This document shows positions 7,740 through 15,991 of a stretch of DNA of 64,000 nucleotides, in pieces. The position numbers and the translations under genes are program-made. Below the pieces are notes generated by a model. That model was given only the letters and a program-made list of their open reading frames with translations. It ran no database searches and was not told the origin of the DNA. The stretch comes from Paucibacter sediminis (GTDB taxonomy: Bacteria > Pseudomonadota > Gammaproteobacteria > Burkholderiales > Burkholderiaceae_C), in NCBI RefSeq assembly GCF_030254645.1, contig NZ_CP116346.1:496001-560000 (forward strand), in the 5' to 3' direction. How positions within the stretch are numbered: the first letter of the stretch is position 1; every line of letters begins with the position of its first letter.

Positions 7740-8867
7740 TTGCATCGACGCCATTGCCTCACCGGTCTGGCCGCCCTGGCCGTATTGGGCAGCCCTGCCT
7801 GCTTACGCGCGCAAGAGCGCCGCCGCATCGTGCTGGGCCAGTCGGCCCCGCTGACGGGCGCCGCCGCCCAGTTGGGCCTGCAGATGCAGGCCGGCGCCAG
7901 GCTGCAGTTCGACGCCATCAACGCGGCGGGCGGCATCAACGGCATGGCCGTCGAGCTCAAGACCCTGGACGATGGCTACGAGCCCGAGCGCTGCAAGGCC
8001 AATACCGAGAAGTTCATCGAGGAGGAGGTGTTTGCGCTGTTCGGCTATGTGGGCACGCCCACCGCGCTGGCGGCCCTGCCGCTGGTGAACCAGCACAAGA
8101 TCCCGTTCTTCGCCCCGCTCTCCGGCGCCGAGGCCCTGCGCGAGCCGGCCAGCCGCTGGGTGTTCCATTTGCGCGCCTCCTACTTCGACGAGACCGCGCT
8201 GATCGTCAGGCAGTTCATCCAGCTGGGCATGAACAAGCTGGCGGTGTTCCACCAGAACGACGCCTATGGCCGCGCCGGGCTGGAGGGGGTGCAGCGTGCG
8301 CTCAAGGGTCATGCCTTGTTGCCGGTGGGCATCGCCACGGTGGAACGCAACAGCGTGGACGTGGCCAAGGCAGCGCGCGAGCTGGCCGCCACCGAGCCCG
8401 AGGCCATCGTGCTGGTGAGCGCCTACAAGAGCTGCGCCGCCTTCATCCGCGAGGCCCGCAGGGCCGGCTTCGGCGGCCTGTTCTACAACGTCTCCTTCGT
8501 CGGCACCCAAGCGCTCTCGGATGAGCTGGGCAAGGACGCCGCCGGCGTGGTGGTGAGCCAGGTCGTGCCCTACCCCTTCGGCCCGGCCACCGGCCTGGTG
8601 GCCGAGTACCAGGCCGCGGTGCAGCGCGCCGGCGGCGGCCTGCGCCCCAACTACACCGGCATGGAGGGCTACCTGGCCGCGAAGGTGATGTGCGAGGGCC
8701 TGCGCCGCATGGGCCGGCTGAGCCGCGACAGCCTGGTGGCGGCGCTGGAGGGCCTGCAAAATTACAACCCGGGCGGCTTCACGCTGAAGTTCGCGCCGGG
8801 CAAGCATGTGGCCTCGAATTTCGTCGAGCTCTCCATGCTCACCGGCGACGGCAAGGTCAAGCGCTGA
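7740..8867 (+). CDS. ABC transporter substrate-binding protein (branched-chain amino acid type)
   Basis: 375 residues from a TTG at 7740, chosen because GGAG lies 7 bases before it and the N-terminus then begins directly with a signal peptide (LHRRHCLTGLAALAVLG, cleavage near LRAQ; the paired arginines may mean Tat export). The mature protein is a type I periplasmic binding protein of the LivJ/Peripla_BP_6 group: VLGQSAPLTG, DAINAAGGING and LDDGYEPERC are hallmark segments. It would capture an amino acid, amide or related ligand in the periplasm. No permease or ATPase gene adjoins it. It is an orphan receptor here, followed by an amidohydrolase that could act on the imported compound. Confidence 0.88.
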   Translation: MHRRHCLTGLAALAVLGSPACLRAQERRRIVLGQSAPLTGAAAQLGLQMQAGARLQFDAINAAGGINGMAVELKTLDDGYEPERCKANTEKFIEEEVFALFGYVGTPTALAALPLVNQHKIPFFAPLSGAEALREPASRWVFHLRASYFDETALIVRQFIQLGMNKLAVFHQNDAYGRAGLEGVQRALKGHALLPVGIATVERNSVDVAKAARELAATEPEAIVLVSAYKSCAAFIREARRAGFGGLFYNVSFVGTQALSDELGKDAAGVVVSQVVPYPFGPATGLVAEYQAAVQRAGGGLRPNYTGMEGYLAAKVMCEGLRRMGRLSRDSLVAALEGLQNYNPGGFTLKFAPGKHVASNFVELSMLTGDGKVKR

Positions 8868-8945
8868 GCGGTAAACTCGTTCGCACCAGGCGCGCCCAGC
8901 CCATGCAAGCATGGCTGGCGCGCCGACCCATTTGGAGTGCCCGCC

Positions 8946-10142
8946 ATGAAGCTCATCGACCCCATCCTGGCTGACGCGCCGGCCATCGTCAAACTGCGAC
9001 GAGACATCCATGCCCATCCCGAACTCTGCTTCAAGGAAGAGCGCACCTCGGACCTGATCGCCAACACGCTCACCGCGTGGGGCATCCCGGTGCATCGCGG
9101 CCTGGGCAAGACCGGCGTGGTGGGCATCGTCAAGAACGGCACGAGCACACGCGCCGTGGGCCTGCGCGCCGACATCGACGCCCTGCCCATGACCGAGCAC
9201 AACCAGTTCGAGCATGCCAGCGTCTACCACGGCAAGATGCACGCCTGCGGCCATGACGGCCATACCGCGATGCTGCTGGCCGCCGCCAAGCACCTGGCCA
9301 GCCACCGCAACTTCGACGGCACCGTCTACCTGGTGTTCCAGCCCGCCGAGGAAGGCGGCGGCGGTGCGCGCGAGATGATCAAGGACGGCCTGTTTGAGAA
9401 GTTCCCGATGGAGGCCATGTTCGGCGCGCACAACTGGCCGGGCATGGCGGCCGGCCAGTTCGCCATCAAGTCGGGCCCGGTGTTCGCCTCCAGCAACGAG
9501 TTCAAGATCACCATCCGCGGCAAGGGCGGCCATGGCGCGATGCCGCACCTGGGCGTGGACCCGGTGCCGGTGGCCTGCCAGATGGTGCAGGGCTTCCAGA
9601 CCATCATCACGCGCAACAAGCGGCCCATCGATGCGGGCGTGATCTCGGTGACCATGATCCATGCCGGCGAGGCCACAAATGTGATCCCCGACAGCTGCGA
9701 GATCCAGGGCACGGTGCGCACCTTCACGCTGGAGGTGCTGGACCTGATCGAGCAGCGCATGCAGCAGGTGGCGCGCGCCATCGGCGAGGCCTTCGAGACC
9801 CAGGTGGAGTTCGAGTTCAAGCGCAACTACCCGCCCACCATCAACCACCCCAAGGAAACCGCCTTCGCCCGCGGCGTGCTGGAAGATCTTGTGGGCGCTG
9901 AGAATGTGCAGGAGTTCGAGCCCACCATGGGCGCCGAGGACTTCAGCTACTACCTGCTGGAAAAGCCCGGCTGCTATTTCCTGATCGGCAACGGCGACGG
10001 CAAGCACCGCATCGGCGGCCATGGCCTGGGCCCCTGCATGCTGCACAACCCCAGCTACGACTTCAATGACGAGCTGATCCCGCTGGGCGGCAGCCTGTGG
10101 GTGCGCATGGCCGAGGCCTGGCTCAACAGCCCGAGGCCATGA
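8946..10142 (+). CDS. M20-family amidohydrolase (hippurate hydrolase-like)
   Basis: 398 residues. GGAG at 8934-8937 is 8 bases before the ATG used. The family cleaves N-acyl amino acids or similar amides with a two-metal centre. Visible ligands and catalytic residues are HAHPEL, DIDALPM, HACGHDGHTAML, the EEGGGG segment with the base Glu, and the late HNPSYDFND. The dimerisation domain lies between about residues 180 and 295. Its TGA overlaps the next gene's ATG as ATGA. The specific substrate is not determinable. Confidence 0.92.
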   Translation: MKLIDPILADAPAIVKLRRDIHAHPELCFKEERTSDLIANTLTAWGIPVHRGLGKTGVVGIVKNGTSTRAVGLRADIDALPMTEHNQFEHASVYHGKMHACGHDGHTAMLLAAAKHLASHRNFDGTVYLVFQPAEEGGGGAREMIKDGLFEKFPMEAMFGAHNWPGMAAGQFAIKSGPVFASSNEFKITIRGKGGHGAMPHLGVDPVPVACQMVQGFQTIITRNKRPIDAGVISVTMIHAGEATNVIPDSCEIQGTVRTFTLEVLDLIEQRMQQVARAIGEAFETQVEFEFKRNYPPTINHPKETAFARGVLEDLVGAENVQEFEPTMGAEDFSYYLLEKPGCYFLIGNGDGKHRIGGHGLGPCMLHNPSYDFNDELIPLGGSLWVRMAEAWLNSPRP

Positions 10143-11266
10143 GCGCCGCCGCCCGCTCTTCTTCCTCGTGCTTCGCGCAGAGCTACGCCGAGGCGCGCGA
10201 CAAGTTCCTGGCCGCCGTCGACGCCGCGGGGCTCGACAACGAGGCCCATCTGCACCCCCTGCTGGGCCGCGATGGCGAACGCCTGGCGATGGACGTGGTG
10301 CTGCAGGGCCCGGCCGACGCAGCCGGCCTGTTGATCATCAGCAGCGCCTGCCATGGCGTGGAGGGCTTTTGCGGCTCCGGCGTGCAAGTGGCCCTGCTGC
10401 AGGATGATGGCTGGCGCGCCGCGGTGGCGGCCAGCGGCCTGGCGGTGCTCTACATCCACGCGCTCAACCCGCATGGCTTCTCCTGGTGGCGCCGCGTCAC
10501 CCAGGAGGGCGTGGACCTGAACCGCAATTTCCACGATTTCCACGCCCCCCTGCCGGCCAACCCCGGCTATGACGAGCTGGCCGGCTTCCTGGTGCCGCCG
10601 CATTGGCCGCCCACCGCCGAGGACGAGCGCCATCTGAGGGCCTATGCCGAGCGCCACGGCGAGCGCGCCCTGCAGGCCGCCATCACCGGCGGCCAGTACG
10701 CGCATGAGCTGGGCCTGTTCTATGGCGGCCGCGCGCCCACCTGGAGCCACCAGACCCTGCGCCATGTGCTGCAGGCCCATGGCCAGCGCTGCGCGCGCCT
10801 GGCCTGGATCGATCTGCACACCGGCCTGGGCCCCAGCGGCCATGGCGAGCGCATCTTTGCTGGCCACGACGACCCGGCCGCCTTGGCGCGCGCGCGCGCC
10901 TGGTGGGGCCCCGAGGTCACCGCCATCACCGAGGGCAGCTCCAGTTCGGCGCCGCTGCAGGGTCTGATGTGGAATGCCGCCCTCGAGGAATGCCCGCAGG
11001 CCAGCTACACCGGCATCGCGCTGGAATACGGCACCCTGCCGCTGGAGGCGATGATCTTGGCGCTGCGCGCCGATCATTGGCTGGAGGCCCATCCGGAGGC
11101 CGCGCCGGCCCAGGCGCAGGCCATCAAGCGCCAGATCCGCGACGCCTTCTATGTCGACGAGGAGGGTTGGAAGGCCAGCATCCTCGCCCAGGCCTTCGAT
11201 GCCGCACACCAGGCCCTGCAAGGGCTGGCCAACACCTCGGCCCTGCAAGGCCGCAGCAAGACATGA
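10139..11266 (+). CDS. DUF2817 / M14-like metallopeptidase
   Basis: 375 residues starting at the ATG that overlaps the M20 gene's stop. It resembles zinc carboxypeptidases of the DUF2817 group: SSACHGVEGFCGS supplies a His and Glu, DLNRNF matches the M14 RNF motif, and IDLHTGLGPSGHGER supplies the second His. A late ALEYGTLPLEAM segment probably holds the general-base Glu. No signal peptide is seen, so it is cytoplasmic. The position between an amidohydrolase and DUF1415, all with ATGA overlaps, suggests a three-gene operon that processes an acylated peptide or amino-acid conjugate. Confidence 0.85.
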   Translation: MSAAARSSSSCFAQSYAEARDKFLAAVDAAGLDNEAHLHPLLGRDGERLAMDVVLQGPADAAGLLIISSACHGVEGFCGSGVQVALLQDDGWRAAVAASGLAVLYIHALNPHGFSWWRRVTQEGVDLNRNFHDFHAPLPANPGYDELAGFLVPPHWPPTAEDERHLRAYAERHGERALQAAITGGQYAHELGLFYGGRAPTWSHQTLRHVLQAHGQRCARLAWIDLHTGLGPSGHGERIFAGHDDPAALARARAWWGPEVTAITEGSSSSAPLQGLMWNAALEECPQASYTGIALEYGTLPLEAMILALRADHWLEAHPEAAPAQAQAIKRQIRDAFYVDEEGWKASILAQAFDAAHQALQGLANTSALQGRSKT

Positions 11267-11820
11267 CCCCAGACGAACTCCAGACCATCCAGCAAGAGAC
11301 CCAGTACTGGCTGGAGAAGGCCGTGATCGGCCTCAACCTCTGCCCCTTCGCCAAGAGCGTGCATGTCAACCAGCGGCTGCGCTATGTGGTGAGCGAGGCG
11401 GCCACGCCCGAAGAGCTGCTCAAGGAGCTGGCGCGCGAACTGCTGGCGCTGCGCCGCGCCGATCCGGACGAGATCGAGACCACGCTGCTGATCCACCCCA
11501 AGGTGCTGACCGACTTCCTGGACTTCAACGACTTCCTGGGTGCCGCGGACGCGCTGGTGGAAGACCTGGAGCTGGACGGCGAACTGCAGATCGCCAGCTT
11601 CCATCCCGACTACCAGTTCGCCGGCACCGCGCCCGAGGACATCAGCAACTACAGCAACCGCTCGCCCTACCCGACCCTGCACCTCTTGCGCGAGAGCAGC
11701 ATCGAGCGCGCCGTCGCCACCATGGCCGACACCGACGCGATCTACGAGGCCAACCTCGAGACCCTCGACAAGCTCGGCATCGAGGGCTGGAAGGCGCTCG
11801 GGCTGAAGACCCGGGAGTGA
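11263..11820 (+). CDS. DUF1415 family protein
   Basis: 185 residues, ATG overlapping the previous TGA. The N-terminus carries the family's WLEKAVIGLNLCPFAKSV segment with one cysteine, followed by HPKVLTDFLDFNDFL and ASFHPDYQFAGTAPEDISNY. The family is widespread in proteobacteria and has no established function. The invariant Cys-Pro-Phe and the His/Asp-rich later motifs look like an active or metal site, which is inference. It is the last gene of the M20-DUF2817-DUF1415 operon. Confidence 0.87.
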   Translation: MTPDELQTIQQETQYWLEKAVIGLNLCPFAKSVHVNQRLRYVVSEAATPEELLKELARELLALRRADPDEIETTLLIHPKVLTDFLDFNDFLGAADALVEDLELDGELQIASFHPDYQFAGTAPEDISNYSNRSPYPTLHLLRESSIERAVATMADTDAIYEANLETLDKLGIEGWKALGLKTRE

Positions 11821-11918
11821 TGTCCTGATTTGATCGATGCCGGTCCGCAAGCGGCGCGACGGCACGGCCCGCGCCGGGCACAGTGGAGGCCTCTTCAACA
11901 CGAACCGAGGCCCACGCC

Positions 11919-12488
11919 ATGAAAACCGCATTGCTCGTCATCGACGTCCAGGAATCCTTCCGCCTGCGCCCCTACTGGAGCGAGCAGGACCTGCCCGACT
12001 TCCTCGCCCGCAGCAATGCGCTGATCGCGGGCGCCGAGCAGCTCGGCCTGCCCATCGTGCGGGTGTTCCACAGCGAGGGCCCGGAAACGCCGGACAACCC
12101 CTTCTCGAAGGTGTCGGGCCAGGTGCGTCCGCTGGCCGGCCTGCGCGACTATGTGCCCGCCTTCGAGGTCGTGAAGCAGCGCCACAGCGCCCTGGCCGGC
12201 ACCGGCCTGGGCATCTGGCTGCGCCAGCAGGGCATCCAGCGCCTCATCGTCAGCGGCATTCGCACCGAGCAATGCTGCGAGACCACCACCCGCAACGCCA
12301 GCGACGAAGGCTGGCTGGTGGACTACGTGACCGAGGCCACGCTGACCTTTGCCATGCGCCACGCCAGCGGTGTCACACTCTCGCCCGCCGAACTCAAGCT
12401 GCGCACCGAGACCGTGCTGCAGGACCGTTTCGCGCAGGTCTGCACGGTCGAGCAGGCGCTTGATCGGGCCGCCACCGCAAGGCTGTGA
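11919..12488 (+). CDS. isochorismatase-like cysteine hydrolase
   Basis: 189 residues, start ATG at 11919 behind a CGAGG site. The fold's landmarks are present: LLVIDVQESF with the catalytic Asp, a Lys/Arg-containing segment VVKQRHSALAGT, and the nucleophile region VSGIRTEQCCETTTRNA with tandem cysteines. Family members hydrolyse isochorismate, nicotinamide or other amides; the substrate cannot be inferred. A GlxA-type regulator follows on the same strand 27 bases later. Regulators of that type often sit beside isochorismatase-like genes, so it may regulate this one. Confidence 0.88.
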   Translation: MKTALLVIDVQESFRLRPYWSEQDLPDFLARSNALIAGAEQLGLPIVRVFHSEGPETPDNPFSKVSGQVRPLAGLRDYVPAFEVVKQRHSALAGTGLGIWLRQQGIQRLIVSGIRTEQCCETTTRNASDEGWLVDYVTEATLTFAMRHASGVTLSPAELKLRTETVLQDRFAQVCTVEQALDRAATARL

Positions 12489-12515
12489 GCGCGCCCTTGG
12501 GGCGATACTCGGGCC

Positions 12516-13490
12516 ATGTCTCAAATTGATGTCGTGATGCTGGTCGAGCCGCGCTCGCTGCTGCTGGACCTGGCCGGGCCGGCGGAAGCCTTCCGGCTCG
12601 CCAACCAGGCCCTGCAGCGGCGCGGCGAGGCGCCCGCCTTCCGGCTGCGCTTTGTCGCGGCGCAGCCGAGCTGCAGCAGCTCGGTGGGCCTGCAGCTGGG
12701 CGGCCTGGAGCCCCTGCCCGACACGCTGCCGCCCGATGCCTGGCTGATGCTGGTGGGCTGCCGCCATGCCCAGCCCGGCGAAGCGCCCCCCGGCAGCGCC
12801 GAGCTGGCCGACCAGCTGCGCACCCAGAACTGGCTGCATGCGCGCGGCCAGGCCTTGCTGAGCCGCCCCGCGGGCCGGCTGCTGAGCATCTGCTCGGGCG
12901 CCCTGCTGGCGGCGCGTGCGGGGCTGCTGGAGGGGCGCCGCTGCACCACCCATCACGAGCTGCTGGACGAGCTGCGCCGCCAGGCGCCGCGCAGCGAGGT
13001 GGTGGACAACCGCGTCTTCGTGATCGACGGCCAGGTGGCCTGCAGCGCCGGCATCACCGCCGGCATCGACCTCTGCCTGCACCTGATCGCCCAGCATTGC
13101 GGCGACGCCATCGGTGCCGCGGTGGCCCAGACCATGGTGGTCTATTTGCGCCGCAGCCCGCAGGACCCCGAGCTCTCGCCGCTGCTGGCGCACCGCAACC
13201 ATCTGCACCCGGCCCTGCACCGCACCCAGGACGCCGTCTGCGCCGATCCGGCGCGCGACTGGAGCCTGGAGCGCATGGCCGAGGTGGCCCATGTGACCCC
13301 GCGCCACCTGAACCGGCTGTTCGCGGCCCACACCCACACCACGCCGCTGGCCTATCTGCAGGCGATCCGCATGGAACGCGCCCGGCGCGCCCAGGCGCGC
13401 GGCGCCTCGCTGCAGCAGGCGGCGCTGGAGGCCGGCTTCAGCTCCGACCAGCAGTTGCGGCGCACCCGCCGTAAGCTCGAATTGCGCTAA
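12516..13490 (+). CDS. GlxA-type AraC-family transcriptional regulator (DJ-1/PfpI + HTH)
   Basis: 324 residues with two domains. Residues ~5-185 form a DJ-1/PfpI-like glutamine amidotransferase fold with the nucleophile-elbow segment LLSICSGALLAARAGLL (Cys present) and TTHHELLDEL. Residues ~225-320 form two helix-turn-helix units of the AraC type (WSLERMAEVAHVTPRHLNRLF and ALEAGFSSDQQLRRTRRKL). The family senses small metabolites and activates catabolic genes. The neighbour upstream, an isochorismatase-like hydrolase, is a plausible target. Confidence 0.9.
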   Translation: MSQIDVVMLVEPRSLLLDLAGPAEAFRLANQALQRRGEAPAFRLRFVAAQPSCSSSVGLQLGGLEPLPDTLPPDAWLMLVGCRHAQPGEAPPGSAELADQLRTQNWLHARGQALLSRPAGRLLSICSGALLAARAGLLEGRRCTTHHELLDELRRQAPRSEVVDNRVFVIDGQVACSAGITAGIDLCLHLIAQHCGDAIGAAVAQTMVVYLRRSPQDPELSPLLAHRNHLHPALHRTQDAVCADPARDWSLERMAEVAHVTPRHLNRLFAAHTHTTPLAYLQAIRMERARRAQARGASLQQAALEAGFSSDQQLRRTRRKLELR

Positions 13491-13581
13491 CACAGAAGCC
13501 ACTAACCTGTGGCAAGCGGAGTTCATGCACATCTGTTAACTTGCTCGCCCAGAACAACGAGACCTGCCCGAGGAGCACCGA

Positions 13582-15099
13582 GTGAACAATTGGCTGCAGC
13601 GCCTGGAAGCGCTAGACCCCGACCGACTGCAAGCCATGCGTCGCGGCGTGGAGAAGGAAAGCCTGCGTGCCAATGCGGACGGCTCGCTGGCCCTGACCCC
13701 GCACCCCGCGGCGCTGGGCTCTGCGCTCAAGCACCCGCACATCACCACCGACTTCAGCGAATCGCAGCTGGAGCTGATCACCGGCGTGCATGCCTCGGCC
13801 GAGCAATGCCTGGCCGAGCTGACCGAGATCCACCAGGCGGTGGTGCACAGCCTGGGCGGCGAGATGATGTGGGCGTCCAGCATGCCCTGCTACCTGCCGG
13901 CCGACGAGACCATCCCGATCGGCAACTACGGCTCCTCCAATATCGGCCGCGCCAAGAGCGTCTACCGCATGGGCCTGGGCCATCGCTACGGCCGGCGCAT
14001 GCAGACGATCTCGGGCATCCATTACAACTGGTCGATGCCGGGCATCTCGAGCGAGCAGTATTTCGACCTGATCCGCAACTTCCGCCGCCACAGCTTCCTG
14101 CTGCTGGTGCTGTTCGGCGCCTCGCCGGCGCTGTGTTCGAGCTTTGTCGAGGGCCGGCCGCACGAGCTGCAGGAAATGGGCGCGGGCACGCTCTACCAGC
14201 CCCATGCCACCTCACTGCGCATGGGCCGGCTGGGCTACCAGAGCGACGCGCAATCGCAGCTGGCCGTCAGCTACAACAGCCTGGAGGGCTATGCGCACTC
14301 GCTGCAGGGCGCGCTGACCCAGGCCTATCCGGCCTACGAGGCGATCGGCGTGCGCAACCCGGGTGGCGAGTACAACCAGCTCTCCACCAGCCTGCTGCAG
14401 ATCGAGAACGAGTTCTACGGCACCATCCGCCCCAAGCGCGTCATCCAGAGCGGCGAGCGCCCCCTGCATGCGCTGCGCGAGCGCGGCGTCGAGTATGTGG
14501 AAGTGCGCTGCATGGACCTCGACCCCTTCGAGCCGGTCGGCATCAATGCCGACACCATGCGCTTCATCGACATCTTCCTCTTGCACTGCCTGCTGGCCGA
14601 CAGCCCGCCCGACACCCCCGCGGAGATCGCCGCGCTGGCCCGCAACCAGCAGCGCGTGGCCCATGCCGGCCGCGAACCCGGCCAGGCGCTGGAGCGCGGC
14701 GGCGAGCGCATCACGGTGCAGGCCTGGGGCCAGGAACTGCTGGAGGCCTTCGGCCCCATCGCCGCCAAGCTCGACCAGGCCCTGGGCGGCGAGGCCTACC
14801 GCGGCGCGCTCGACCGCGCCCGCGCCAGCTTCAGCGACTTCGACAGCCTGCCCTCGGCGCGCGTGCTGCAAAACATCCGCAGCGAGCATGAGTGCTCGCA
14901 TGTGAGCTTTGTGCGCGAGCACTCGCTGCACATCAAGGCCGGCCTGCTGGCCCTGCCCATCAGCCAGCAACGCCTGGCCGACTATGCGCGCGTGGCCGAG
15001 GCCTCGCGCGCCGAGCAGCAGGCGCTGGAGCGTGCCGAGCACGAGCCCTTCGAGGCCTTCCGGCAGCGCTATCTGGCCTCGGATCAATTGCTGGCCTGA
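13582..15099 (+). CDS. gshA: glutamate-cysteine ligase
   Basis: GshA joins glutamate and cysteine using ATP, the first and rate-limiting step of glutathione synthesis in the cytoplasm. The 505-residue product is of the gamma-proteobacterial (E. coli-like) class: RRGVEKESLRAN near the N-terminus, TTDFSESQLELITG, the long ATP/substrate segment with MQTISGIHYNWSMP, and YVEVRCMDLDPFEPVGI. The start is a GTG with AGGAG at 13571-13575. No gshB is adjacent, as is common. Length is close to the E. coli enzyme. Confidence 0.96.
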   Translation: MNNWLQRLEALDPDRLQAMRRGVEKESLRANADGSLALTPHPAALGSALKHPHITTDFSESQLELITGVHASAEQCLAELTEIHQAVVHSLGGEMMWASSMPCYLPADETIPIGNYGSSNIGRAKSVYRMGLGHRYGRRMQTISGIHYNWSMPGISSEQYFDLIRNFRRHSFLLLVLFGASPALCSSFVEGRPHELQEMGAGTLYQPHATSLRMGRLGYQSDAQSQLAVSYNSLEGYAHSLQGALTQAYPAYEAIGVRNPGGEYNQLSTSLLQIENEFYGTIRPKRVIQSGERPLHALRERGVEYVEVRCMDLDPFEPVGINADTMRFIDIFLLHCLLADSPPDTPAEIAALARNQQRVAHAGREPGQALERGGERITVQAWGQELLEAFGPIAAKLDQALGGEAYRGALDRARASFSDFDSLPSARVLQNIRSEHECSHVSFVREHSLHIKAGLLALPISQQRLADYARVAEASRAEQQALERAEHEPFEAFRQRYLASDQLLA

Positions 15100-15121
15100 A
15101 GCGCCCGGCTGCGGGGCTGCT

Positions 15122-15991
15122 TCAGGGCTGCGTCCTGGCAGCGAGCCAGTCGAGATCGGCCGGGCCCAGCGCGCCGGCGCTGAGTTGCGCCAGCAGCGCG
15201 CCCATGAACTGGCGCTTGGCGGCCAGCGCCGGGTCCTGCTCGGCCCAGCGCCGTAGCCGCGAGGCATAGCCGGGTGTCATCATCCAGCCGAACACCTCGG
15301 CCTTGTCCTCCTCGGGGCCGTAGAGCGCATAGGCGCTGACCATGCCGGCCTGCGGATGTCCGAGGTTGGAGAACGCCTTGCCATAGGCGGTGCTCCCGCC
15401 CGCGCCGTAACGGATGCCGGCCGGGTTGAGCGCCAGCCATTGCGGATCGCGGTAGTAATAGTCCTTGAACAGCCGCGCCTCGATCAAATGGTAAAGCTCG
15501 TGATGCACGCGCGCCTCGATGCCGGCCGCGCAAGCGCCCAGCGGCCCGCCGATGTCGGCATAGGCCACGCTGTCGCGCTGCGCCGCCGGCATGGCGCGGC
15601 GCAGCTGCTCGCCGACGCGCAGGTTCTTGACGAACTCCAGCCGCCGCAGCTGGATGCGCGCCAGCAGCGCGGGCGGGTAGCGCTCATAGGCCGGCAGCAC
15701 CACCGCCAGCAGGCCGCGCAGGCGCTCGCGATCCTCGGCGCCATCATCGAAGGCCTCGCCCTCGGGCGCCTGCCAGGCCGCTTCCAGCCCAAGCACCGCC
15801 AGGCGCGCGGATGCCATGGCGCGCAGCTGCGCCAGCGGCGTGCCGGGCATGCCGAAGGCGGCGTAATGCATGCCCACCGGGCATTCGGCGCTCATGCTGT
15901 CATGCGCGCCGGAGTTCTCCATGCCGGCACAGCCGGCCAGGGTGAGCGCACAGAGCGCGGCGGCCAGCTTGCGAAAGCTACTGAGGGTCAT
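15122..15991 (-). CDS. putative lipoprotein zinc metallopeptidase
   Basis: 289 residues. The ATG at 15991 overlaps the upstream M24 peptidase's TGA. The N-terminus is a lipoprotein signal (LAALCALTLAGC, Cys ~21), so it is likely anchored in the envelope. A HELYH motif within ARVHHELYHLIEARLF matches HExxH zinc sites, and the following acidic EEDKAEVFGWMM may supply the third ligand. No exact family is recognised. It is the last gene of a minus-strand unit with a TonB receptor and an aminopeptidase, so a role in breaking down imported or surface-bound peptide is a reasonable guess. Confidence 0.75.
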   Translation of the reverse strand: MTLSSFRKLAAALCALTLAGCAGMENSGAHDSMSAECPVGMHYAAFGMPGTPLAQLRAMASARLAVLGLEAAWQAPEGEAFDDGAEDRERLRGLLAVVLPAYERYPPALLARIQLRRLEFVKNLRVGEQLRRAMPAAQRDSVAYADIGGPLGACAAGIEARVHHELYHLIEARLFKDYYYRDPQWLALNPAGIRYGAGGSTAYGKAFSNLGHPQAGMVSAYALYGPEEDKAEVFGWMMTPGYASRLRRWAEQDPALAAKRQFMGALLAQLSAGALGPADLDWLAARTQP